Under the pieces are notes generated by a model, which was not told the DNA's origin, made no database searches, and saw only the letters and a list, made by a program, of their open reading frames with translations. The translations under genes were made by a program, and so were the position numbers. Positions 17,484-25,189 of a DNA stretch of 64,000 bases are shown in pieces. The stretch is from the NCBI GenBank assembly GCA_026702755.1, contig JAPPBX010000081.1, forward strand, positions 90,273 to 154,272, in the 5' to 3' direction. Source of the DNA: Candidatus Poribacteria bacterium (GTDB taxonomy: Bacteria > Poribacteria > WGA-4E > WGA-3G). Within the stretch, counting starts at the first letter, position 1, and every line of letters begins with the position of its first letter.

Positions 17484-18674
17484 ATGAAGATTCTTTTTCT
17501 TTCCCCTACCGTGCCGTTCCCACTCACTGACGGCGGACGTATCCGGGTGTTTAACCTCCTCAAACAGATCGCGCAGAAAAGCGAAGTGACGTTGCTCGCC
17601 TTAGAGACACAACCGACAGATGCAGAAGGGGTTTCCCAACTCCAGCAATTAGGTATTCAGGTGCATCTTGTCTCCAACGCACCGACACTTCCACGTCTAT
17701 CGTTCGGCACACTCGCCAACGCTTTCTTCAAACGACAACCCATCACTGTTGCGCGCTATGATCTACCTGCCTATCGCCAGCAGTTCAAAGCGTTAATCGC
17801 AACCGATATTTTCGACCTCGTCCATTACGAGATGTTCCACACAGCACAGTTTCGGACAGAGACAGATCTGCCCGGTGTGCTTTCACAACAGAACGTCGAT
17901 TCTGCAATCTGGCGGCGACTTTGTGGCGAGACTGTCAACCCGTTCTATAAGTTCGCATACTGGACGCAGCAACTCGCATTCCAACGCTACGAACGGGTGC
18001 TAAGTCCAAAATTCGATGCCGTAACGTGTACCTCCGACATCGATGCCGCCGTTTTCCAACAACACTGTGCAGAAGGCGTTATTGAGATAATTCCGAACGG
18101 TGTTGATGTCACGCATTACCAGCCCGACTTTTCTGCTGAGGCTCCCGCACACCTCATCTATATCGGGAGCATGGACTGGTATCCCAACGAGGACGCTGTC
18201 TCCTTTTTTGCCGATGAGGTGTTACCTCAGATTCACGCCGAGGTACCCGAGGTCAAATTTTCGATTGTTGGCGGAAATCCATCGGCACATGTCAAAAAGT
18301 TAGCGGAGAAAGAAGGGATTGTTGTCACCGGACGTGTGCCGGAGATCAAACCCTATTTCGCAGAGACGACGGTCTTTGTCGTACCGTTGCGCATCGGGAG
18401 CGGCACCCGCCTGAAAATCCTTGAAGCTTTGGCGATGGGCAAAGCGATTGTCTCTACCTCAGTCGGTGCGGAGGGGTTGGATCTCAAAGATGGCGAGGAA
18501 ATCTTCATTGCTGACGAACCAAAGGTCTTTGCCGAGGCGGTCACCCGATTGCTCAAGGACCCGTCCCTTCGCCGTAGGATTGGTGAAAACGGCCGCGCCC
18601 GTGTGGAGCAGGATTACGATTGGCGGAGCATCAGCGAGAAACTCCACCAACTCTATACCAGAATCCTCCCCTAA
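17484..18674 (+). CDS. Glycosyltransferase family 4
   Basis: A 396-residue GT-B enzyme. The N-terminal domain starts MKILFLSPTVPFPLTDGGRI, with the nucleotide-sugar glycine-rich entry. The C-terminal domain includes YIGSMDWYPNEDAV, VTGRVPEIKPYF, PLRIGSGTRLKILEALAMGK with the donor-binding Glu, and TSVGAEGLDLKDGEE. Overall layout matches the GT4 at 53143-54381, suggesting paralogs. It transfers a sugar in an exopolysaccharide or lipid-linked glycan pathway; donor and acceptor are unknown. No other polysaccharide gene is adjacent here. Confidence 0.9.
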   Translation: MKILFLSPTVPFPLTDGGRIRVFNLLKQIAQKSEVTLLALETQPTDAEGVSQLQQLGIQVHLVSNAPTLPRLSFGTLANAFFKRQPITVARYDLPAYRQQFKALIATDIFDLVHYEMFHTAQFRTETDLPGVLSQQNVDSAIWRRLCGETVNPFYKFAYWTQQLAFQRYERVLSPKFDAVTCTSDIDAAVFQQHCAEGVIEIIPNGVDVTHYQPDFSAEAPAHLIYIGSMDWYPNEDAVSFFADEVLPQIHAEVPEVKFSIVGGNPSAHVKKLAEKEGIVVTGRVPEIKPYFAETTVFVVPLRIGSGTRLKILEALAMGKAIVSTSVGAEGLDLKDGEEIFIADEPKVFAEAVTRLLKDPSLRRRIGENGRARVEQDYDWRSISEKLHQLYTRILP

Positions 18675-18715
18675 AATCAGTGATCCTCGTTTTCCTTAAG
18701 CCTGGTCTGAATGCG

Positions 18716-19762
18716 TCATTCCTTTGGGAGCTTGTGCTTTTCTCTCCACTGTGGGTATGCATCTGCAAGGAGCTTGGAAGCCCAGCCGCCGTAGTAGGCG
18801 TAGCCGGTGCGGCGTTCCTGCCCGATCTCGGAGAACGAGTAGCGGACCACCGAGTCGCGATCGAGAAAGATTGGACGGTTGCTGCCGAGCTCGTAGAAAC
18901 GCGCCCAGAGGGGTCCCGCGTCGGGATCCGCCACGACCCGCCTATCGTTCTGCCCCTCTGCGTCAGTGAACGTCTTTAAGCGGATGCCGTGGATAGTGAC
19001 GCTCCTGAACCACTCAACAGCCCCCTCAACAGCAGCGATGATCGCTGGCGTAGGTTCCTCGACAGACATCAGGAAACGCACGACACCGACGCTTTCAGCA
19101 CCTGAGATCGATGGCGGTTCATAAGAACGGGCCCACGCAGGCGCAAGCGTTTTTTCGTCATGCTGCGCACACCAAGCCGTGAGCTTATCATTCTGCCTGA
19201 TTTGCGTGCGTAGGATGCAGTTGATGCCCTTGGTTACTGCAACTTCAGCCTGAGTGCGGTACCCTGTTTCCAAAAACGCATAGTCGGAGGATTCAGAGAC
19301 ATCCCGGAGGAGTTCGAGAATTCGCACCATAGCGTTGTCATTGAACGTGATGTGACGAGGGTAGCCTTTGCTTAGTGGATAAAACTGTGGCCACCCGCCA
19401 TTCGGGTATTGCGCTTCGAGGATATGAGAAAGACCTTTGAGAAATGCTTGTTGATAGCGCGGCTCGTTTGTCGCACGAAATGCACGCCCAAGAAACCGTA
19501 GTTCGTCAATGGTCGCACTGTTGTCGAACGTTCCGTGTAGATCGTCACTTTTGCCATCAAACGGCTCAGATGCCGTGTCTCTATTCTTGGGCCAACCGCC
19601 GTGCGGTGTCTGCCACGTAAGGACGTTGTCGGCTATACGGCGCCCCTCCTCGCTCTGAAACCATTCAACGGACTGCTTCGCATATCGGGAAGGAACGGTT
19701 GCATCGGAAGATGACAGAAACAAAATAAGTAAAACATAGAGGGTAGTAAATCGTAGTTTCAT
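18716..19762 (-). CDS. Secreted pectate lyase, PL10 type
   Basis: The 348-residue product has a signal peptide (MKLRFTTLYVLLILFLSSSDA). The body carries (alpha/alpha)-repeat segments typical of PL10: LTWQTPHGGWPKNRD, the catalytic-region GTFDNSATIDELRFL, YPNGGWPQFYPLSKGY and ITFNDNAMVRILELL. The C-terminal YAYYGGWASKLLADAYPQW is also family-like. It should cleave polygalacturonate by beta-elimination outside the cell. It stands alone on the minus strand with no sugar-uptake genes around it. Confidence 0.88.
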   Translation of the reverse strand: MKLRFTTLYVLLILFLSSSDATVPSRYAKQSVEWFQSEEGRRIADNVLTWQTPHGGWPKNRDTASEPFDGKSDDLHGTFDNSATIDELRFLGRAFRATNEPRYQQAFLKGLSHILEAQYPNGGWPQFYPLSKGYPRHITFNDNAMVRILELLRDVSESSDYAFLETGYRTQAEVAVTKGINCILRTQIRQNDKLTAWCAQHDEKTLAPAWARSYEPPSISGAESVGVVRFLMSVEEPTPAIIAAVEGAVEWFRSVTIHGIRLKTFTDAEGQNDRRVVADPDAGPLWARFYELGSNRPIFLDRDSVVRYSFSEIGQERRTGYAYYGGWASKLLADAYPQWREKHKLPKE

Positions 19763-20099
19763 GATAGTGCCCCTTCGTTAGTAGTCAGAGGGTGTTGGTT
19801 AAACAAAAACCAGAACCATCGTTATTGCTTGAGTGTATTGACAATTTCTGCGTTACCCTCACGCAACGCCATGACGAACAGACCGTCGAATTGGACTCTC
19901 AAAAGTATACCACACAAAATGGGAAAGCGCAAGATGTAGGAACTGGGAATCCAGAGCGATTTAGTTTTCGGTTTTCTGGTCCGGTTCTGTAGACGCAATC
20001 CCAAAAAGTTGATTTTCTTTCTCCGATGTGCTAATATGTAACCAACTTGAACAAAACCCTCCAGTCTTAATAACGAACCACTTAAAAGGAGCTATTCCG
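19763..20099. other. Non-coding gap of 337 bases
   Basis: Divergent region between the pectate lyase start and the LamG-like gene. Short open frames exist on both strands (about 60 codons) but lack Shine-Dalgarno sequences and recognisable protein features. I see no convincing promoter, hairpin or repeat. Confidence 0.4.
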
Positions 20100-20849
20100 A
20101 TGAAAGTTTTTATGTTAACTTTGGCAGTCACCCTTCTACTGATGAGTGCTACTTTAGGGATTGCGGGTGAAGATCCTGATTTAGTGGCTTACTTCCCGTT
20201 TGAGGGGAGTGCAGAGGATGCATCTGGAAACGGAAACGATGGGAAAATTGAGGGTGGATCCAAGTGGGTTAAAGGCAAATTTGGAGACGCCATCAACCTT
20301 GATGCGGCAGCTTATGTCGAACTACAGGTTTCCGATTCTCTCAACGGCGACATTTTCAAAGCAGACCCCTTCACAATTTCCGCTTGGATTAATCCGAATT
20401 TTGAAGGTACCACGTGGGAACATATCTGGCGGAGTCTACCGGGTGCTTCCGGACACAATACCTTCTTCCTCAACAAAGACCAAGGACTCCTCTCTTGGCG
20501 AGGGCAGGTCGGCGGATGGACAGTCTTATGTCAGAGCGACGGTGGAATCGTTGAAAAGGATAAATGGATGCATGTAGCCGTCACAGGGGATGGCGATAAA
20601 TTCAAGATTTATGCCGACGGCGAGAAGGTCGCCGAGACCGACTTTCAAGAAACGCGCGGTAACAATGTAACCTACCGTCTTGGCGGCACAGGTGGCGAGA
20701 CGTTCGCTGGTCTAATGGACGACTACGCCGTCTTCACTCGTGCGTTAGATGAAGATGAAATCAGTCTGATAATGGACAGCGTTGAAGTGTTCTTACCCGT
20801 TGAACCGAAAGGCAAGCTCGCAACACAATGGGCAGCCCTCAAACGCTAA
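20100..20849 (+). CDS. Secreted LamG/concanavalin-like protein with C-terminal WxxLK tag
   Basis: About 249 residues. The ATG at 20100 is preceded by AAAAGGAGC and begins a signal peptide ending near LGIAGED. The mature part is one LamG-type jelly-roll: LVAYFPFEGSAEDASGNGND, then FTISAWINP, KWMHVAVTGDGDKFKIYADG and DDYAVFTRALDEDEI. These are the hallmark segments of laminin-G-like domains. The C-terminus, VEPKGKLATQWAALKR, is the third occurrence of the shared tag. It likely binds glycans or surface ligands. Confidence 0.85.
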   Translation: MKVFMLTLAVTLLLMSATLGIAGEDPDLVAYFPFEGSAEDASGNGNDGKIEGGSKWVKGKFGDAINLDAAAYVELQVSDSLNGDIFKADPFTISAWINPNFEGTTWEHIWRSLPGASGHNTFFLNKDQGLLSWRGQVGGWTVLCQSDGGIVEKDKWMHVAVTGDGDKFKIYADGEKVAETDFQETRGNNVTYRLGGTGGETFAGLMDDYAVFTRALDEDEISLIMDSVEVFLPVEPKGKLATQWAALKR

Positions 20850-20861
20850 TCCCCAGGTCCG

Positions 20862-20888
20862 GTAGGTGCGGTTTGCAACCGCATCTAC
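20862..20888. repeat. Imperfect palindrome upstream of hsdM
   Basis: Arms GTAGGTGCGGTT and AACCGCATCTAC pair at 11 of 12 positions around a 3-base loop. It sits between the LamG-like gene and hsdM. No T-tract follows, so it is classed with the dispersed palindromes. Confidence 0.6.
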
Positions 20889-20918
20889 TGATAACTATTC
20901 TCCAAAGGAAACGAATCA

Positions 20919-22550
20919 TTGCCAAAAAAGAAAACCGAAACAGATACACCCCAACCTTCACTCTTCCCATCCGAGAACGAAGAACAACTGGATATCTCCA
21001 CCCTTGAAACATGGCTACTGGATGCCGCGAATACCATTCGAGGCGCAAGCGATGCCCCAAAATTCAAGGATTTCATCTTACCTCTCATCTTCTACAAACG
21101 ACTCTCCGATGTGTTTGACGATGAATTTGCCAAACAAATAGAAGAGTTCGGCAATGAAGAATTGGCACGAGAAATTGTTGAGGCAGACCACAAAGACGCA
21201 CTCCAATCCGGACGGAACCCGATTGTCCGTTTTTACATTCCACCCGAATATCACTGGAACGCACTTCGCAACCACCCCGCCGACGGTCATCTGGGTGAAT
21301 TTGTTACCGATGCAATGCGCGAAGTCGCACGCCTTAACCCACTATTACAAGGAGTACTTGATGTCAAAGATTTCAGCGAAAGCCAGAGCGGACAACGCAC
21401 GCTCGACGAAGAACGACTGGAGGCACTGATTGAAGTACTAAGTCGGCATCGGCTTGGACTACAGGACACGGAACCGGACATCCTCGGCCGTGCGTATGAG
21501 TATCTATTACGGAAATTTGCTGAAGGGCAGGGACAGAGCGCGGGCGAGTTCTACACACCAAAAGAGGTTGGTGAACTAATGGCGCGTCTCCTCAACCCAG
21601 AACCCTACACCACTATCTACGATCCTGCGTGCGGCTCAGGTGGCTTGCTTATCAAAGGGCGGTTGCAATTTGAAGAAATGCACCCGGATGAAAAGAGTCA
21701 AGCACCTCAAATATACGGACAAGAATTGACTCCCACCACCTACGCCATGGCAAAGATGAATGCTTTTCTGCACGATTTCATAGGCGCAGCTATTCAGATC
21801 GGAGATACCTTCCGCAATCCCCGTTTCACAGATGATGATGCAACACTGCAACGCTTCAATTATGTAGTTGCGAATCCGATGTGGAATCAGAAGGAGTATG
21901 ACGATGCCTTTTACGAGAACGACAACTGGAACCGATTTTCGGACGGCATCGCACCGAGTTCCTCAGCAGATTGGGGATGGGTACAACATATACTCGCCTC
22001 TTTAAAGGAAACTGGACGCGCCGCAATTGTGCTGGATACCGGCGCAGTCTCTCGCGGTTCTGGAAGTCAGAACACCGATCGGGAGCGTGATATCCGCAAA
22101 AAGTTTGTGAAGAAAGACTTAATTGAAGGCGTGATCCTTCTGCCCGAAAACCTGTTTTACAATACAAGCGCACCGGGCATTATCTTACTGCTGAACCGCA
22201 GCAAGCCAAAGGAACGCAAAGACCAAATCCTACTCATCAATCTCTCCCAGCACTTTGAGAAGGGAAAACCGAAAAATATCCTCACCGATGAAGGAATTGA
22301 TGCCGCGAGGGAAGTCTATCAGGCGTGGGAGTCTCGTGAGAAGTTGAGCAGCGTTATCAAATTAGAAGATGCGCAAAAAACCGATTACAACCTGAGTCCC
22401 TCCCAATTTGTAGACATAGGCGACAAGGTTGAACACCGTCCGGTGAATGAAATTCTTGCAGACTTAACAGAAGCACGCATCACCCGCCAAAAAGCAGATA
22501 AGACTTTAGATGATGTGTTGGCACAGCTTGGATTGAATGAACAGCATTAA
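20919..22550 (+). CDS. hsdM: Type I restriction-modification methyltransferase subunit
   Basis: N6-adenine DNA methyltransferase of 543 residues. The N-terminal helical HsdM domain includes WLLDAANTIRGASDAPKFKD near residue 32. The SAM-binding motif DPACGSGG is at residues 235-242. The catalytic motif is NPMW at 319-322, in place of the commoner NPPF. The start is TTG at 20919 with AAAGGA nine bases upstream. It works with HsdS (24545) and HsdR (25189), but a two-gene module separates it from them, which is unusual. A promoter lies just after its stop. Confidence 0.95.
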   Translation: MPKKKTETDTPQPSLFPSENEEQLDISTLETWLLDAANTIRGASDAPKFKDFILPLIFYKRLSDVFDDEFAKQIEEFGNEELAREIVEADHKDALQSGRNPIVRFYIPPEYHWNALRNHPADGHLGEFVTDAMREVARLNPLLQGVLDVKDFSESQSGQRTLDEERLEALIEVLSRHRLGLQDTEPDILGRAYEYLLRKFAEGQGQSAGEFYTPKEVGELMARLLNPEPYTTIYDPACGSGGLLIKGRLQFEEMHPDEKSQAPQIYGQELTPTTYAMAKMNAFLHDFIGAAIQIGDTFRNPRFTDDDATLQRFNYVVANPMWNQKEYDDAFYENDNWNRFSDGIAPSSSADWGWVQHILASLKETGRAAIVLDTGAVSRGSGSQNTDRERDIRKKFVKKDLIEGVILLPENLFYNTSAPGIILLLNRSKPKERKDQILLINLSQHFEKGKPKNILTDEGIDAAREVYQAWESREKLSSVIKLEDAQKTDYNLSPSQFVDIGDKVEHRPVNEILADLTEARITRQKADKTLDDVLAQLGLNEQH

Positions 22551-22593
22551 AAAAAGCCATGCTGGTATGTGCAGTTGTGCGGTTTCCTAAATT

Positions 22594-22622
22594 TTGATTT
22601 AACAGCATAAATATGCTATAAT
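22594..22622 (+). promoter_or_regulatory. Sigma-70-type promoter with palindrome in the spacer
   Basis: -35 TTGATT (22594-22599), 17-base spacer, -10 TATAAT (22617-22622). The spacer contains the palindrome AGCATA-AA-TATGCT (22604-22617), well placed for a repressor. It lies 33 bases upstream of the DUF433-fusion gene, so this module can be transcribed independently of hsdM. Confidence 0.6.
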
Positions 22623-22654
22623 GTTGGTAAACACTTGATAAGAGATGAAAATTC

Positions 22655-24088
22655 ATGACAATACTCAATTTAGCATTCAAGGCTTATAACATTGTAGGCA
22701 CTGGATCTTCTATGATTGGTGGTATCAACTACGCCATCAAACATTTTTGCCAAACTACAGCAAAGGAATTTTTCAAAAAGTCTTTTGATAAAGTCGTTAA
22801 GCAATACGCATCTGACTTTGCTGATCTTACTGATCCAAAAACAGTTAAAGTGGATCGTCATACATTTGACAACGTTATGGCTTCACTAAAAGATGCTGAT
22901 GAAGCCCAATTTACACAATTAAATGAAAGTGAGAAAATCGCGAAAATCACAACACTTTTTCGGAACTGTATTATCGTCCCCAACCATCAATTGCCCAATA
23001 TGGATTTTGAACGGAGAATTCGCCCCATTATTGAGAGAGTGATTATTGATTTTTATTCACAACTTCCATTCAAACAGGAAGCATTTAATCAAATTGCACT
23101 TGAATTTATTCAAGATAGCACCACCGCGCAGGCAAACACAGATTCTATGCTATTGGACTTTACCAGAGAAATTGAACAGGTGCAGTTGGAAGTGAGTGAA
23201 CGTATAAGCCAAGATATCCAAGCCATCAAAGATGACACTGAAAACATTACGGACGATAATGAGGAACTTAAGCAAACGACGGATAGTAATAGTTTAGATA
23301 CATGGGGGTCCCTCATAGGTAACCCTGAATTAGGGATTAGGTGTCGTATGGGTGATTTTGATTCAGACCTACTATTGGAAATCGCAAAACGTTCAAGTTG
23401 GAAGCTCTCTGAGCCTTACAACAGTTTTGTGCTTGCCTTAGGTGAAGAACGAATGAATTTGCAAACAGCATTAGACGTGAGCGTTGATTTCCTCTTTAAA
23501 CTTTGGGAGAAATCAATTTTATTCAGACAAAAAGAATTTTTGACGTTGGGTTTGCTAACTGGACTTACTGATGGACGGAATGCCCACAAAGTATTGAACC
23601 GACTTGAACATCTAATTCAAAATAAGCACAAACTTTTTTTACCGATTGAAAACAGTATCCTCAGACAAATCCGTAATTTTCAACAAATCTATCCTCTTGA
23701 AAATAACTTCATGTTTTTGGCAGAAAACGATATTCGTCTTAAAGGAACACGGGTAGGTATTGAAACCATCCTATACGAATATATGTACAATGGCAAAATG
23801 CCAGTCGTCATCGCTGATCACTACTATACCCCCACACTGGAACAAGTTTACGCCACAATCTTATATTATCTTCAAAATCAAGAAAAAGTTGGTACATATT
23901 TGGAGAATTATCTGGCATACTGCCGAAAGGTGCGAGAAGAACAGGCGAAAAATCCGTCACCCGCTGTTATTCGCTTGCGTAAACTTCTGGCAGAAAGGGC
24001 AGCAACTTCTGATACTCCGTACACACAAATTCCAAAAGACGGATCAGCAAGCACAACACAATCTCCATCCGAAAATGAACAGGAATAA
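22655..24088 (+). CDS. Large DUF433-domain fusion protein, candidate antitoxin or sensor
   Basis: A 477-residue protein with a modular look. Residues ~1-200 are helical and include PNMDFERRIRPIIERVIIDF, a region I do not recognise with confidence; ~170-205 is coiled-coil-like. Residues ~205-345 form a second unknown helical domain. Residues ~350-430 are DUF433-like (RLKGTRVGIETILYEYMYNG, TPTLEQVYATILYYL), the antitoxin-type domain normally found as a stand-alone protein of ~75-100 residues. The tail is low-complexity. The gene is followed after 2 bases by a DUF5615 PIN-like toxin gene, the usual DUF433 partner. It is inserted between hsdM and hsdS with its own promoter. Function of the large N-terminal part is unknown. 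Confidence 0.7.
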   Translation: MTILNLAFKAYNIVGTGSSMIGGINYAIKHFCQTTAKEFFKKSFDKVVKQYASDFADLTDPKTVKVDRHTFDNVMASLKDADEAQFTQLNESEKIAKITTLFRNCIIVPNHQLPNMDFERRIRPIIERVIIDFYSQLPFKQEAFNQIALEFIQDSTTAQANTDSMLLDFTREIEQVQLEVSERISQDIQAIKDDTENITDDNEELKQTTDSNSLDTWGSLIGNPELGIRCRMGDFDSDLLLEIAKRSSWKLSEPYNSFVLALGEERMNLQTALDVSVDFLFKLWEKSILFRQKEFLTLGLLTGLTDGRNAHKVLNRLEHLIQNKHKLFLPIENSILRQIRNFQQIYPLENNFMFLAENDIRLKGTRVGIETILYEYMYNGKMPVVIADHYYTPTLEQVYATILYYLQNQEKVGTYLENYLAYCRKVREEQAKNPSPAVIRLRKLLAERAATSDTPYTQIPKDGSASTTQSPSENEQE

Positions 24089-24090
24089 AG

Positions 24091-24447
24091 ATGCGTCGGT
24101 ATCTGATAGACGAAAATATTTCTCCGAAATACCGTACGCAATTGCTTTACCATGAACCATCACTAACGGTCTTGGTGATTGGCGATGAGGATGCTCCTCC
24201 GAAAAGCACGCCAGACCCAGAAATCTTAGCGTGGTGTGAACAGCACCAATTTAACTTGATAACAAACAATCGGGAAAGTATGCCGCAACATCTCTCTGAC
24301 CATATCGCAGCAGGACATCATGTACCCGGCATTTTCACGATTAATCTCCAAGTGCCAATGGGAAAAATTATTGACGAGTTGCTTCTCATCGCTGGTGCAT
24401 CTGACGAAGACGAATATATGGACGAAATTAAATATCTACCATTTTAA
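24091..24447 (+). CDS. DUF5615 PIN-like protein, candidate toxin
   Basis: A 118-residue PIN-like protein. It begins MRRYLIDENISPKYR with the conserved acidic pair DE, followed by VIGDEDAP, DPEILAWCEQH and LITNNRESMPQHLSDH. The last segment has Asn where classical PIN domains carry a catalytic Asp (TxD), a variant I recall from cyanobacterial DUF5615 members. Such proteins pair with DUF433 antitoxins; here the preceding gene ends in DUF433 and the two are 2 bases apart, so translation is probably coupled. Predicted ribonuclease-like toxin; activity is uncertain given the substituted residue. Confidence 0.78.
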   Translation: MRRYLIDENISPKYRTQLLYHEPSLTVLVIGDEDAPPKSTPDPEILAWCEQHQFNLITNNRESMPQHLSDHIAAGHHVPGIFTINLQVPMGKIIDELLLIAGASDEDEYMDEIKYLPF

Positions 24448-24544
24448 CAACGAACTCAAGTTAAGGACATCACTCAACTCCGCTCAATCTGCTTCATTCG
24501 CGAAAAGCTGGCACCGTATAGGTTGAATCAGTGAAAATGATGCC

Positions 24545-25189
24545 ATGAATAATACAAATTTCCCAGAACATTGGAAAGTAGTGCGTTTTGGCGACATTAC
24601 TACGTTTACAAAGAAACCAAGAGACTTACGATATTCGGAATATAATGAAATCCCATTTGTACCGATGGAATTGATTCCGATTGCCAAACTATCTTCTGAA
24701 GAATTCATTCTCAAAACAAACGATGAACTAAAGAGTGGAACCTATTTTGAGCCTGGGGACATTCTTCTTCCTAAAATCACACCATCCTTTGAAAATAGGA
24801 AACAGTGCATCATTAAGGAGTTGCCAACGCCATTTGGTATCGCAACAACTGAGGTGATTCCAATTCGGGAAATGGAAGGCATTAGCGATATATCCTACCT
24901 TTTCTATTACCTGTTACTTCCTGATGTTCGGGTCTCACTTGCTGGAAAAATGCAAGGTACGACGGGTAGGCAGCGACTAAGTAAAGACGCGCTTGTTAAC
25001 TTGCAAATACCTCTCCCTCCACTTCCAGAACAACGCGCTATTGCTGCTGTTTTTCAAGCAATTGATGAAAAAACAGCAGCCCTTGAACAAGAAGTGGAAC
25101 ATCTGGATGAACTGTTCCACGCTATGCTTGACGAACTAATGACAGGACAAAGGTCCGCTGTGCCTTTAATCAAAGACGGAGAGCTATAA
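24545..25189 (+). CDS. hsdS: Type I restriction specificity subunit, half-size
   Basis: 214 residues, about half the usual HsdS length. It has a single target-recognition domain (residues ~1-150, from NFPEHWKVVRFGDITTFTKK to GKMQGTTGRQRLSKDALVNL) and one conserved helical spacer (LPPLPEQRAIAAVFQAIDEK onward). Half-size HsdS proteins are known to work as dimers, which predicts a symmetric bipartite target. The stop codon overlaps the hsdR start by one base (TAATG), so both are translationally coupled. Confidence 0.9.
   Translation: MNNTNFPEHWKVVRFGDITTFTKKPRDLRYSEYNEIPFVPMELIPIAKLSSEEFILKTNDELKSGTYFEPGDILLPKITPSFENRKQCIIKELPTPFGIATTEVIPIREMEGISDISYLFYYLLLPDVRVSLAGKMQGTTGRQRLSKDALVNLQIPLPPLPEQRAIAAVFQAIDEKTAALEQEVEHLDELFHAMLDELMTGQRSAVPLIKDGEL

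Noticed and set aside
19792..20004. Short frames on both strands in the gap before the LamG-like gene
   Set aside because: About 60 codons each, mutually overlapping, without ribosome sites.
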